Positions 42,721 through 50,910 of a stretch of 64,000 nucleotides of DNA are shown here, piece by piece. The stretch spans positions 1 to 64,000 of the forward strand of contig JANQMH010000073.1 of the NCBI GenBank assembly GCA_028280195.1, read 5' to 3'. Position numbers and translations under genes: made by a program. Source of the DNA: Exilibacterium sp. (GTDB lineage Bacteria > Pseudomonadota > Gammaproteobacteria > Pseudomonadales > Cellvibrionaceae). Numbering within the stretch: position 1 is the first letter of the stretch; every line of letters starts with the position of its first letter. The notes beneath the pieces are model-generated. The model saw nothing but the letters and a program-made list of their open reading frames with translations. It made no database searches and was not told the DNA's origin.

Positions 42721-45135
42721 CTAGTCGAAAGTGGTACTGAATTTGACACCAACAGTGCGCGGCCGAGGACGCGACCCGGCATTTAATACACCAAATGGAT
42801 CCTGTAAACCATCTTCATCAGCGATATTGCGGCCATATAGTTCCAGCGTCCAATCGCTAAACTCCGCACCGATACGTATATCCAGAAAACGCAGCTCATC
42901 AGAGTGCTGAATCATTATACTGGTTCGACGGCTGGTAAACTGCATGGAGTCTTGAAAGTTATAGTAGACGCTGGCAAATCCTCCAACGTTTTCAGTCCAG
43001 TTAAAACGGTAGTCGCCGGTAATGGAATAACTCAATTCGGGAATAAAATCGATGGGATCGCCAGGTAGCTGTGCCGTATTTTCCGCCCTCAGGCTGGTTA
43101 TCTCAGTATCGGTGTAAGCGCCGTTAAAACCCAGCGTCAGGGATTCTGTTGCGCGCCAGTTAAACGCCCAGTCAATACCCTTGATCTCACCTTCACCAAT
43201 ATTAGAAAAATATGCCTGTGCTGAACCCGGTTGTATGCCGGTGGCAACAATATCTTCGTAATCACTGCTAAATAGAGACAACTCACTTTGCAAGGCACCA
43301 TCCAGCAGCACTGCCTTAACCCCTAGCTCGTAGGATGTCACTGTTTCCGGATCGAACGGCGGGCGGCCCGGCAATGTGTTAAAGCCGCCGCTGCGATACC
43401 CCTCGGCTACGCTCAGGTAGGTCTTAATAGTGTCGGTAATATCATAGGACGCATAAATGCGCGGGCTTACGGCATCAAATGTATCCGACTGATTGCGTAT
43501 ATCCAATTCGCGATCGTCTTCAAAGTACCGTACTCCGGCCCCTATTTCCAGACTGTCGGTAATAGCATAGGCCGTGTCGGCAAAGACAGCCCACGCTTTA
43601 CTCGATTCTACAGAAGCGAATGCGTCATTCAACAGCGCACCGTTGAAAATAAGACGGGATACCTGGTCGGTCGTGATTTCCTGGTCACGGTAGAAAGCAC
43701 CAACGGTCCATTGTAATGCATTGTCACCGGTGGATACCAGGCGCAGTTCCTGACTAAACTGCTCTACATCATCAACGCTATCAGCGAGAAACTCGAGGCG
43801 GCTAATCTCATTAAACTGGGTGACAACCACTTCGCGATCTCGGTTCAGATACGAACTCGAGCTAACCAACTCAAGCGGACCAAAATCATAGGCCACTGTC
43901 AGGTTGTATAATTCATAGTCATCAGTGAAGGGAACCGGTGCCGCTCGATCCACGCCGACCAGCAAGTTTCCGTCATCGCCCGCCGCATTATAGCCCGAGT
44001 CACCTTCATTGCGGTGAATAAGCACCATGCCCGTCAACTCCAGTTGATCGCTCGGCATCCACAGCGCTTTGGTTCTGATTTGAAACAACTCTTGATTATT
44101 AATATCTTCATCAAGCGCCGCCGGTTGATCAATCCAGCCACCGATATCACCGTATGTTCCGGCAAATCGCAGGGCAAATGTGTCGCTCACCGGCAAGTTG
44201 AAAACTCCAGTAAACTCCTGGCTTGGATCACCTCCTTTAGTAAAATAGGCATCCCATAACGCATCAGCATACAGGCCGTCTAATTGCGGGTCTCTCGTGA
44301 TAAAGCGGACGGTGCCCCCGGCGGAGCCATCCCCATAGAGCGTTCCCTGCGGGCCACGGAGCACTTCAACACGCTCCAGGTCAATTGCCCGTAGATCTAT
44401 TTGCTCCCTTATTCCACCGGATACAGAAGCTTCATCCAGATAAAGCCCGATAAGCGAGGCGGTTCCGGCATTGTTACCAATACCCCGAATAGTGATTTGC
44501 TGCCGCCCAGGCCCTTGTTCCCATACTGACAAATTGGGTACCGCAAAGGACAAGTCGAGAGCATTTGTAATATTTCGTTGCTCCAACTCCGCTGCACCGA
44601 GAGCACTGATACTCATCGGCACATCAATCAGATTTTGCTCGCGCTTTTGCGCGGTAACCACTATTTCCTCAATGATAAATTTTCCGCTATCCTGTGCATC
44701 GGCTATTTTTTCCTGTGCCGACAGCTGCTGCGTATTGCTAACTCCCATCAAGAGTCCCATCAGCGCCGCCAATAGGTTTTTTTTAGGCGATGGTGTTATC
44801 TGCTTCTGTACGATCAGGGTATTTTTTGCAGTAAAGCGGTAGTTTAAACTGGAGCCTGAAAGAAGTTTTTCAATAGCTGTTGCTCTACTAAAATTTCCGG
44901 AAACACCCTGGCTTTGTAGACCTTCGATATCTTCTGTTTTAAATAAAATCTGCACACCGGATTGATCAGAGTAGCGCAATAACGCTTGCTCCATAGTCTG
45001 TGGTTCAATAGTAAAACTATAGGTATCAATGCCTGTTGCGGCCTGTAACGCTATGGGATAACAGAGCGAAATAATTAGTGGTAGGGTTTTGTTAGGGATA
45101 TCCAGCGACTTAGCCGGCGCATTCAATGCAGACAT
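42721..45135 (-). CDS. STN-domain TonB-dependent transducer receptor, island 1
   Basis: The start at 45135 (MSALNAPAKSLD) has AGAGGA 6-7 bp upstream; a longer frame has no site. After the signal region comes an STN domain (YSFTIEPQTMEQALLRYSDQ to LNYRFTAKNTLIVQK). Next are an additional hydrophobic segment, a TonB box EEIVVTAQKREQ, a plug (RVEVLRGPQGTLYGDGSAGG) and a barrel ending VGVKFSTTFD. STN domains contact FecR-type anti-sigma proteins, so the receptor imports a ligand and reports its presence. An ECF promoter motif lies at 45221-45247. The ligand is unknown; the enzymes downstream point to a peptide- or ester-like compound. Confidence 0.92.
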   Translation of the reverse strand: MSALNAPAKSLDIPNKTLPLIISLCYPIALQAATGIDTYSFTIEPQTMEQALLRYSDQSGVQILFKTEDIEGLQSQGVSGNFSRATAIEKLLSGSSLNYRFTAKNTLIVQKQITPSPKKNLLAALMGLLMGVSNTQQLSAQEKIADAQDSGKFIIEEIVVTAQKREQNLIDVPMSISALGAAELEQRNITNALDLSFAVPNLSVWEQGPGRQQITIRGIGNNAGTASLIGLYLDEASVSGGIREQIDLRAIDLERVEVLRGPQGTLYGDGSAGGTVRFITRDPQLDGLYADALWDAYFTKGGDPSQEFTGVFNLPVSDTFALRFAGTYGDIGGWIDQPAALDEDINNQELFQIRTKALWMPSDQLELTGMVLIHRNEGDSGYNAAGDDGNLLVGVDRAAPVPFTDDYELYNLTVAYDFGPLELVSSSSYLNRDREVVVTQFNEISRLEFLADSVDDVEQFSQELRLVSTGDNALQWTVGAFYRDQEITTDQVSRLIFNGALLNDAFASVESSKAWAVFADTAYAITDSLEIGAGVRYFEDDRELDIRNQSDTFDAVSPRIYASYDITDTIKTYLSVAEGYRSGGFNTLPGRPPFDPETVTSYELGVKAVLLDGALQSELSLFSSDYEDIVATGIQPGSAQAYFSNIGEGEIKGIDWAFNWRATESLTLGFNGAYTDTEITSLRAENTAQLPGDPIDFIPELSYSITGDYRFNWTENVGGFASVYYNFQDSMQFTSRRTSIMIQHSDELRFLDIRIGAEFSDWTLELYGRNIADEDGLQDPFGVLNAGSRPRPRTVGVKFSTTFD

Positions 45136-45220
45136 TATTCGTCCTCTTACGCGGAGTATTATGTTTAGAATCGTGCAGAAGTTTTTGATATTTTTCATAA
45201 ACTATCTTGTTGCCAATCTA

Positions 45221-45247
45221 AGACGAATACCGCATAATTTTTGGGAA
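45221..45247 (-). promoter_or_regulatory. ECF promoter motif for the island 1 receptor
   Basis: On the minus strand TTCCCA (45247-45242) is followed after 16 bp by CGTCT (45225-45221). The same pair with the same spacing stands before the sigma gene at 47153-47127. CGTC-type -10 elements are usual for FecI-type sigma factors. Confidence 0.7.
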
Positions 45248-45259
45248 CGAATGAAAACT

Positions 45260-46462
45260 TTATTTTTCCTTACTATTCATAATCACGATGTTTTTTTCCA
45301 TAAAAACCACTTCGAAACCAAAAACTGACTGCAAACCATTGAGCCAGTCTTCAATTTCACCCTTACGTACAGTACCGGAAAACATCAATTGTTTTATTTC
45401 ATTATCAGCGATACGAATAGGTCTGTTATTATAGCGGTTGACATCAGCAATGACCGTACTGAGTGGGTCGCCGGAGTAAACCAGACGGCCATCCTGCCAT
45501 GACAGCACATCGTCACTGACCACTTTCTGTATATCGCTGACCATATGCCGGTCGTTCAACCTAAGTTGCTGCCCATCGGACAACTGGGTTGTACCAGTGC
45601 GCAAGGGATTATTTGCCAGGGAGCCCGATAATGTAGTCACTACCTGTATACGCTTTTCAGGTATATAACTGGCAATCGGCTCGGTTGATACATTAACAAC
45701 ACCCTCAATGACAGAAATGACAACATCATCCACCAGCCGATGAACATTAAACTGTGTGCCCACAGCAACAACGCTGGCACTTCCGGAGGATACGATAAAC
45801 GGACGGGTTTCATCCTTTGCCACAGTAAACAATGCCTCACCCAGGTCCAATGACAGTTGCCGAACGTCGGTAGAGTAAACGACTCTTAGTACAGATTTTG
45901 CACCCAGCAATACCTCTGAGCCATCTTGTAGAGTGATCAATCTGTGTTCGCCGATATCGGTTCGATAAACAGGCGATACCGGTGATATCGGCCATAGATA
46001 AAAAACCGCCAGCAGTACCGCAACGGCGGCACCCGACAGTGAAACAAGCTGAAACCAGTTGGCAATAGTACTATTGTTGTAGATTTGCCGGCTGCCTCTG
46101 TCGATTGACGTTTCAGTCAAAGGTTCCTTTGAGGCTTTATTACCTGCAGCCTGTAGCGCTTGTTCACCATCGTATTGATCCAGGTGACATTCCCGTTCAG
46201 TTGGCCACGGCAGCTCATGTAGTTGCTCCATATCACCCCACAACTGATCCAAGCGGGTCATAATACGCGCATGCTGTTCAGAATCGGTTGAGCTTTGTTG
46301 CAATGCTTGCCAATCTCCCGGTTCGATATTACCATCACGCAGGTTCAGAAACTGTTCGGCCACTTGCTGATAAACATTCTCAGACTCTGCCTTGATACTG
46401 CCACGGTTTCTGCACCATAGAAACAGTGATTTAAGTCCATTGATTTTCGTTGAGTTGTTCAT
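45260..46462 (-). CDS. FecR-family anti-sigma factor, island 1
   Basis: The 400-residue protein has an N-terminal cytoplasmic DUF4880-like segment (EQFLNLRDGNIEPGDWQAL), one membrane helix near 145-165 (LVSLSGAAVAVLLAVFYL), a FecR domain with HRLITLQDGSEVLLGAKS and VVAVGTQFNVH, and a C-terminal STN-like domain (LMFSGTVRKGEIEDWL). It would hold the sigma factor until the receptor signals from outside. It overlaps the sigma gene by ATGA and precedes the receptor gene by 124 bp, which contain an ECF promoter motif. Confidence 0.92.
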   Translation of the reverse strand: MNNSTKINGLKSLFLWCRNRGSIKAESENVYQQVAEQFLNLRDGNIEPGDWQALQQSSTDSEQHARIMTRLDQLWGDMEQLHELPWPTERECHLDQYDGEQALQAAGNKASKEPLTETSIDRGSRQIYNNSTIANWFQLVSLSGAAVAVLLAVFYLWPISPVSPVYRTDIGEHRLITLQDGSEVLLGAKSVLRVVYSTDVRQLSLDLGEALFTVAKDETRPFIVSSGSASVVAVGTQFNVHRLVDDVVISVIEGVVNVSTEPIASYIPEKRIQVVTTLSGSLANNPLRTGTTQLSDGQQLRLNDRHMVSDIQKVVSDDVLSWQDGRLVYSGDPLSTVIADVNRYNNRPIRIADNEIKQLMFSGTVRKGEIEDWLNGLQSVFGFEVVFMEKNIVIMNSKEK

Positions 46463-47085
46463 AATTCGGCATCCAGTGATTCTGCGAAAAAGCGTATCGC
46501 TCGCAGCACATATTTGCGCACCATACTCTCGGAGAGGTTCATTTTGTTACCGATTTCCAGGTAACTTAAGTTTTCAAATTTATATAGCAAAAACGCCATA
46601 CGGCACTTGGGCGGCAGCTGTTGTAATAGTGCTTGTATACGCAGCAGTTGTTGGCGGGCATCAGTGGCATTTTCAAGGCTTGATGGCGGTGTTAAATCAT
46701 CGTTATCCGCGGCTGCAGCCTGATGCAGTGCCTGTAGTTTCCTTTTCTGACGCAGCCGGTCAATCGCCAGATTGTTGGCAATGCGGAACAGATAGGCCTG
46801 CATATGATTAACCACTTTTTCATCACCTAGGCCCAGCAGCTTGGCAAAGGCTTCTTGCGCAATATCCTGCGCCTCCTGCTCCGATCCCAGCTTTTTCATC
46901 AAAAAACGAACCAGGGATGCATAATACCGCTCAAATAAACCCTTAACGTGACTTTTATCCAGGCGGCTTGTGCCGGAAACCGTTGCCTGCCGCAACACGG
47001 CATCCGCTGCCGATAGCCCGTCTGCCGATGGCTCTGTCGCCTTAGCATGGATTTCTCTATCGTGATCGCTTTTACTAGTTCGCAT
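46459..47085 (-). CDS. FecI-type ECF sigma factor, island 1
   Basis: The 208-residue protein has sigma region 2 (YASLVRFLMKKLGSEQEA, DIAQEAFAKLL, AYLFRIANNLAIDRLR) and region 4 (LPPKCRMAFLLYKFENLSYL, NLSESMVRKYVLRAIRFF). An extra N-terminal extension of about 50 residues precedes region 2. It is followed directly by its FecR partner. The promoter motif TTCCCA-N16-CGTCT upstream of it and of the receptor gene suggests autoregulation. Confidence 0.93.
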   Translation of the reverse strand: MRTSKSDHDREIHAKATEPSADGLSAADAVLRQATVSGTSRLDKSHVKGLFERYYASLVRFLMKKLGSEQEAQDIAQEAFAKLLGLGDEKVVNHMQAYLFRIANNLAIDRLRQKRKLQALHQAAAADNDDLTPPSSLENATDARQQLLRIQALLQQLPPKCRMAFLLYKFENLSYLEIGNKMNLSESMVRKYVLRAIRFFAESLDAEL

Positions 47086-47126
47086 TCAGGATTCCGCAGA
47101 TTTAGCAGGTTATACCCTCTAAGTAT

Positions 47127-47153
47127 AGACGTTTGGCGCGGCAATTCTGGGAA
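47127..47153 (-). promoter_or_regulatory. ECF promoter motif for the island 1 sigma gene
   Basis: On the minus strand TTCCCA (47153-47148) and CGTCT (47131-47127) are 16 bp apart, exactly as before the receptor gene. The -10 element lies 42 bp upstream of the sigma start. Confidence 0.7.
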
Positions 47154-47320
47154 TACAATACTGTATATTGTTGAAATGCAAGAAGTTTTAGTGGTCTTAG
47201 CAGGCTATGCGTGCTGGCATGCGGGGGCTTGGAGCAACTGAATAGGTCAGCAACAGTGAAAGAGTCCAGATCGCTCACATGACAACGGGAAACGGCTGTG
47301 ATCCGGACATAAACCATTGC

Positions 47321-47590
47321 TTAGTCTGAGTTGCTTCGACTACCGGCCAGGGTTTGCTCGGTAAAATCCACCACCGCGCCGACGGACTCCAATTGCTCGA
47401 TCTGCTCGCCACTTATTTCAAACTGATAGCGGTCTTCCAAGTCCATCATTACTTACAGTTTTTCCAGAGAATCGATACCCAAAGGTACCAGCGCCCTGTC
47501 ACGCGTCAACGATCCATCCTTGACAACCTCCATCTGGCCAATCATATTGCACACCGTGGTAAAAACGTCGGAGTGAGCTACAGTCGTCAC
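47321..47590 (-). pseudogene. Acyl carrier protein gene with one nonsense codon
   Basis: From GTG 47590 the frame reads MTTVAHSDVFTTVCNMIGQM, then RDRALVPLGIDSLEKL, a TAA at codon 46, VMMDLEDRYQFEISGEQ and IEQLESVGAVVDF, ending at a TAA at 47323-47321. This is a full-length (89-codon) acyl carrier protein with the phosphopantetheine serine in GIDSL. The stop can arise from CAA by one change, so the gene was lost recently or the base is a sequencing error. It lies just upstream of the sigma gene of island 1. A matching fragment lies in the same relative place before island 2. Confidence 0.7.
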
Positions 47591-47639
47591 AAGTAATTGC
47601 TCTGTTACGTTAAAAGCGATGCTAAACTCATTGAATGAT

Positions 47640-47820
47640 GATAGCGACAGCAGGTTTAAAATAACTTACAAATCATTATCCTAAACGGCTCTTATTTTAT
47701 AATATAGACATCGGAGAAGAAGGAGTTTTTGTATTTTTTTCAGGATATATTAACTAGTGAAAGAATTTTATTTCCAGCATTGACTTGGAATAGAAAACAA
47801 AAGCCAGCAAAAAACGGCAA
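47640..47820 (+). repeat. Degenerate gene fragment, copy B of a three-copy family
   Basis: Translation gives LTNHYPKRLLFYNIDIGEEG and, after a frameshift, FQDILTSERILFPALTW, with stops. Nucleotide identity with copy C (50578-50760) is high over about 170 bp. The original function is unknown. The stretch 47821-47914 has nothing else. Confidence 0.6.
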
Positions 47821-47914
47821 AGATCTATGTATTTTATAAATCATTCGATGATTATCTCAAAGGCTTGCAAAGAAATTTAAATATACCTGTCACTCACTAT
47901 GATTGGAGCCGAAA

Positions 47915-48553
47915 TTGAACACTGAAAAAGTTCTACTCTACGCACTTGTGTCTTTCTTTTACATAGTGAGCCCGGGACCGGCAGTTTTCCTAGCAATCAA
48001 AAATGGGGTTACAACCAATATGAAGTTTGTAGTTTTGTCATCACTAGCAAATATCCTTGGTTTGTTTTTGTTGTCATCTATATCAATTCTAGGATTGGGA
48101 GCACTGCTTTTGGGTTCCGCTATGCTGTTTACAGCAATGAAAATTATTGGCGCCTTATACTTGATATACTTGGGCATTAAACAATTTCTACATTCTAGAA
48201 GCAGTTTCTTTTTTGAAAATAAACGATCTAGTATGGAGAATCGCAGTTACAGGGCTTGCTTTATAGAAAGCTTTGTTCTTGCAGCGACCAACCCCAAACC
48301 AATACTATTTTTTGTGGCACTATTTCCGCAATTTATTGCCACAGACCAACCAATAGCTTCTCAATTCTTTATATTAACCGCTACTTTTATGGTAATTTCT
48401 TTCTCGGTACTGTGTTGCTATGGTTATATATTTAGATCGGCAATAGGGGTTCTATCAGAGCCGTCCATGCTGCAATGGTTTCACCGAATAACAGGTGGGC
48501 TATTTGTCTTTATGGGAATGTCACTGCTAAAGCTAAAAAACAGCCAAAGTTAA
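47915..48553 (+). CDS. LysE/RhtB-family amino-acid exporter
   Basis: TTG 47915 is chosen because GGAG lies 6 bp upstream. The 212-residue product has six helices, with the family start FFYIVSPGPAVFLAIKNG and the later LAATNPKPILFFVALFPQF. Such proteins export amino acids or homoserine lactone-like compounds across the inner membrane. The gene reads away from island 1. A second LysE-family gene (62979) occupies the matching flank of island 2 in opposite direction. The substrate is unknown. Confidence 0.88.
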   Translation: MNTEKVLLYALVSFFYIVSPGPAVFLAIKNGVTTNMKFVVLSSLANILGLFLLSSISILGLGALLLGSAMLFTAMKIIGALYLIYLGIKQFLHSRSSFFFENKRSSMENRSYRACFIESFVLAATNPKPILFFVALFPQFIATDQPIASQFFILTATFMVISFSVLCCYGYIFRSAIGVLSEPSMLQWFHRITGGLFVFMGMSLLKLKNSQS

Positions 48554-48679
48554 CAAAGCTACGCCAAGCGGTAACAAGCCTATTGTAAGCTTTATGTGGT
48601 ACTATTATCTTTCTGTACCTTGAGTTGGATCAATCTCCGGAAAAGCATGTGTCTATAATTGCCACCAGGTCTTGAAGAA

Positions 48680-49168
48680 TTAGACGTTAGTCTTTCTTTC
48701 ATTCCCCAACAATTCGTCAGCTACGGCATCCCACTCATCGTCAGTTAATTCAACAAGAGAACTATTGTCAAAAAGCTCAAAAAACCAGTCTTTTCGCTCC
48801 GGCCACTCACGACCCAAATCATACTTGGAAAAATAACGTTTCTTTGCTTCAAGGTCTAAACGGGACCAATATTCAATAAACTGCGACCGATAATCTCCGC
48901 CCTCTCCGCCCCGCCAATACCAGTAATCCCTGCCGACGAATGGCGACGTATCATCCAGATTCTCAATATGTGGTATGTTCAACGGATAAATTCGCACTAT
49001 CCATGGCGGCAGCATTTCATCACTGTCTTTGTTGAAACTTAGCTTGCCGATTAGACTATCTATATGCTGCTGAAAATCCTTAATAAATTTCACCACCGCT
49101 GTCATTTCTTCAGAGTATTGGGGCACCATCCTCTCCGGCTTGTCTTTATTTTTGAAAAGATCAATCAT
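48680..49168 (-). CDS. Hypothetical acidic protein, partly duplicated at the right edge
   Basis: The 162-residue protein (MIDLFKNKDKPERMVPQYSE..., WYWRGGEGGDYRSQFIEYWS) is soluble, rich in Trp, Tyr and acidic residues, and resembles no family I recognise. A decayed copy of its first ~30 codons occurs at 63775-63870, with the same upstream sequence, so the gene existed before the duplication of the flanks. It overlaps the following small secreted-protein frame by 8 bp. Confidence 0.6.
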   Translation of the reverse strand: MIDLFKNKDKPERMVPQYSEEMTAVVKFIKDFQQHIDSLIGKLSFNKDSDEMLPPWIVRIYPLNIPHIENLDDTSPFVGRDYWYWRGGEGGDYRSQFIEYWSRLDLEAKKRYFSKYDLGREWPERKDWFFELFDNSSLVELTDDEWDAVADELLGNERKTNV

Positions 49169-49415
49169 GATAACCCGTCAAACCATAATTGAAGAGCATA
49201 TGCCCATTGCTTTTTTCATTTAACGACCCTATATCAGCGTTACCCACCAAGCACTGGAGATAACTATTATCGAATAGTATAAGCAGGCTATGCAAATTCA
49301 ATAAAGTATCAGTGGCCCTTGGACACATTTTATGGCCAGTGTGGGCGTTTGCCAAGGTGTTGGCGGACAACCAGATTGGTAATACAATACAGGCGGTTTT
49401 ACAAAACTTAACCAA
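49161..49415 (-). CDS. Possible small secreted protein with TTG start
   Basis: The 84-residue frame starts at TTG 49415, 5-6 bp after GGAGGG. It begins with a convincing signal peptide (KFCKTACIVLPIWLSANTLA, cleavage near ANAHTGHK). The mature part has no known family. It overlaps the next gene by 8 bp, so the two may be coupled. A decayed copy with a nonsense codon and frameshift lies at 63870-64000. The ribosome site is part of a hairpin, which may limit expression. Confidence 0.45.
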   Translation of the reverse strand: MVKFCKTACIVLPIWLSANTLANAHTGHKMCPRATDTLLNLHSLLILFDNSYLQCLVGNADIGSLNEKSNGHMLFNYGLTGYHD

Positions 49416-49445
49416 AAAACCCTCCGGTAACTATAAACTGGAGGG
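49414..49445 (-). terminator. Hairpin plus T-run (minus strand), overlapping a start codon
   Basis: Arms 49420-49428 and 49437-49445 form a 9-bp stem (one G-T pair) with an 8-nt loop. On the minus strand it is followed by TTTTTT (49419-49414), so it has the form of an intrinsic terminator for leftward transcripts. Its 3' arm is also the GGAGGG of the small secreted-protein frame. Confidence 0.5.
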
Positions 49446-49552
49446 CTTTCTACCGATTAGCTTGAAGTTAGCGTCTCTCGTTAAACCAAAGACATCTCAA
49501 CGAAAGAAGCAGTAGGAAAAACAACTGATACACACCTAGAGCGGAGAAGATA

Positions 49553-50359
49553 ATGAATCTTGTCAACGGTCAACAATTTGAAAACCTGGCCTTGAGCGAG
49601 CCAAAGCCAGGTATCCTGTTGTTAAGGTTAAATCGTCCAAATGTTCGCAATGCACTCAATACATCGATGATTCGAGAGCTAGGTGATTTATGGCGAGCGC
49701 TATATGCAGATTCCGGTGAGCTTAAGAGCATTATTCTCACAGGAGCGGGAGATAAGGCCTTCTGTGCGGGTGCCGACTTGAAAGAACGCCATACTATGTC
49801 GAGCCCCCAATGGCTTGCACAGCATGCACTTTTAGAGCAAACGATGAAAGCCATGTTCGATTGCCCTTTGCCTATTATTGCAGCCGCCAATGGTATTGCC
49901 TATGGTGGAGGGCTTGAATTGCTTTTGAGCTGTGATTTTGCATACGCCGCTCCCAGCGCCCAATTTGCCTTTCCTGAGTCTAAACTTGGAATCATTCCCG
50001 GTGCTATGGGTACTCAATGGCTGCCGAGAATAGCCGGGATAAATAGAGCTAAAGAAATTTGTCTCACAGGAGAGCCCTTTGGAATCTCAGAAGCCCTTGA
50101 CTGGGGAGTAGTTAATAAGTGTATCGAACATGGAGAACTTCTGTCTGCAGCCATTGATACTGCACAGAAGATAGCGTTAAATGGCCCTATAGCTGTTAGA
50201 CAGTTAAAAAAATCGTTAAATGCCACTCTTTCCACTGCATTTATGGCTGGCTATGATTTTGAAATTGAAGCCTATAACCAATGCATCGATACAGAAGATC
50301 GAGTCGAAGGTATAAAGGCTTTTAATGAGAAGAGGAAAGCAAATTTTCAAGGCAAATAA
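49553..50359 (+). CDS. Enoyl-CoA hydratase/isomerase family protein
   Basis: The 268-residue crotonase-fold protein has LLRLNRPNVRNALN at 22-36, the oxyanion-hole segments FCAGADLKER and AYGGGLELLLSCD, and PESKLGIIPGAMGTQWLPR. The C-terminal helix is FNEKRKANFQGK. GGAGAAG precedes the ATG. Members hydrate enoyl-CoA or perform related CoA-thioester chemistry in the cytosol. It stands alone on the plus strand between the two islands. A specific substrate cannot be assigned; methylglutaconyl- or short-chain enoyl-CoA are typical. Confidence 0.9.
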   Translation: MNLVNGQQFENLALSEPKPGILLLRLNRPNVRNALNTSMIRELGDLWRALYADSGELKSIILTGAGDKAFCAGADLKERHTMSSPQWLAQHALLEQTMKAMFDCPLPIIAAANGIAYGGGLELLLSCDFAYAAPSAQFAFPESKLGIIPGAMGTQWLPRIAGINRAKEICLTGEPFGISEALDWGVVNKCIEHGELLSAAIDTAQKIALNGPIAVRQLKKSLNATLSTAFMAGYDFEIEAYNQCIDTEDRVEGIKAFNEKRKANFQGK

Positions 50360-50548
50360 GCTATATGTACAATTAGGCAATTCATATAGCAAGCCAGTGG
50401 TCTCTGTGCCAAGCGATTTTCACCCAATATCCAGTCGAGTTAAACATGAACATTGGAAAGACAATAAATAGTATTTTGTTGACAGCTAATTTTATCATAG
50501 TGCCTTTCGCACTTTCCGATAGGAAAAAACCGAGCTGTCGGGACTACG
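50360..50548. other. Spacer after the enoyl-CoA hydratase gene
   Basis: A short frame from ATG 50446 begins with a hydrophobic stretch (INSILLTANFIIVPFAL) but has no ribosome site and ends quickly. No other element was recognised. Confidence 0.35.
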
Positions 50549-50866
50549 ATGTATCAACACATTCATACCCAACCACTGATAGCGACAGTAGGGCTAAAAG
50601 AACTTACAAATCACTACCCTAAACGGCTCTTACTTTACAATATAGATATCAGAGAAGAAGGGAGGGTTCGTACTTTTTTGCAGGGTATATTAACTGATGA
50701 AAAGTACTTTATTTCCAGCATCGACTTGGATTGGAAAACAAAAGCCAGCAAAGAACTTACCATCTGCGACCTGTGCGGCTGCAGTTGGGCTGCCGACGTT
50801 CAAAGCAGGATAGTCCCACCATATCGCCGTCCGATGCCGGAGAGTAAATCCCCAAGTATGCCGTAA
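50549..50866 (+). pseudogene. Gene fragment, copy C of a three-copy family, with foreign 3' end
   Basis: The frame reads VGLKELTNHYPKRLLLYNID and GILTDEKYFISSIDLDWKTK in one piece, so it is the best-preserved copy of the family also seen at 27825 and 47640. Similarity stops at about 50760; the last ~35 codons (CDLCGCSWAADV...) are read through unrelated sequence. No family is recognised. It is probably the N-terminal part of a former gene cut at the island 2 boundary. The 50867-50910 stretch holds nothing else. Confidence 0.5.
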
Positions 50867-50910
50867 AAAATCAGGTTCGCCAGCCATGCAGAGCGATATC
50901 AGGCTTGTCA

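Noticed and set aside
47102..47317. 71-codon minus frame upstream of the sigma gene
   Set aside because: It runs across the ECF promoter motif and has no start signal or family pattern.
50478..50500. Sigma70 promoter starting TTGACA at 50478
   Set aside because: No -10 hexamer at 16-18 bp spacing; only poor matches at about 10 bp.
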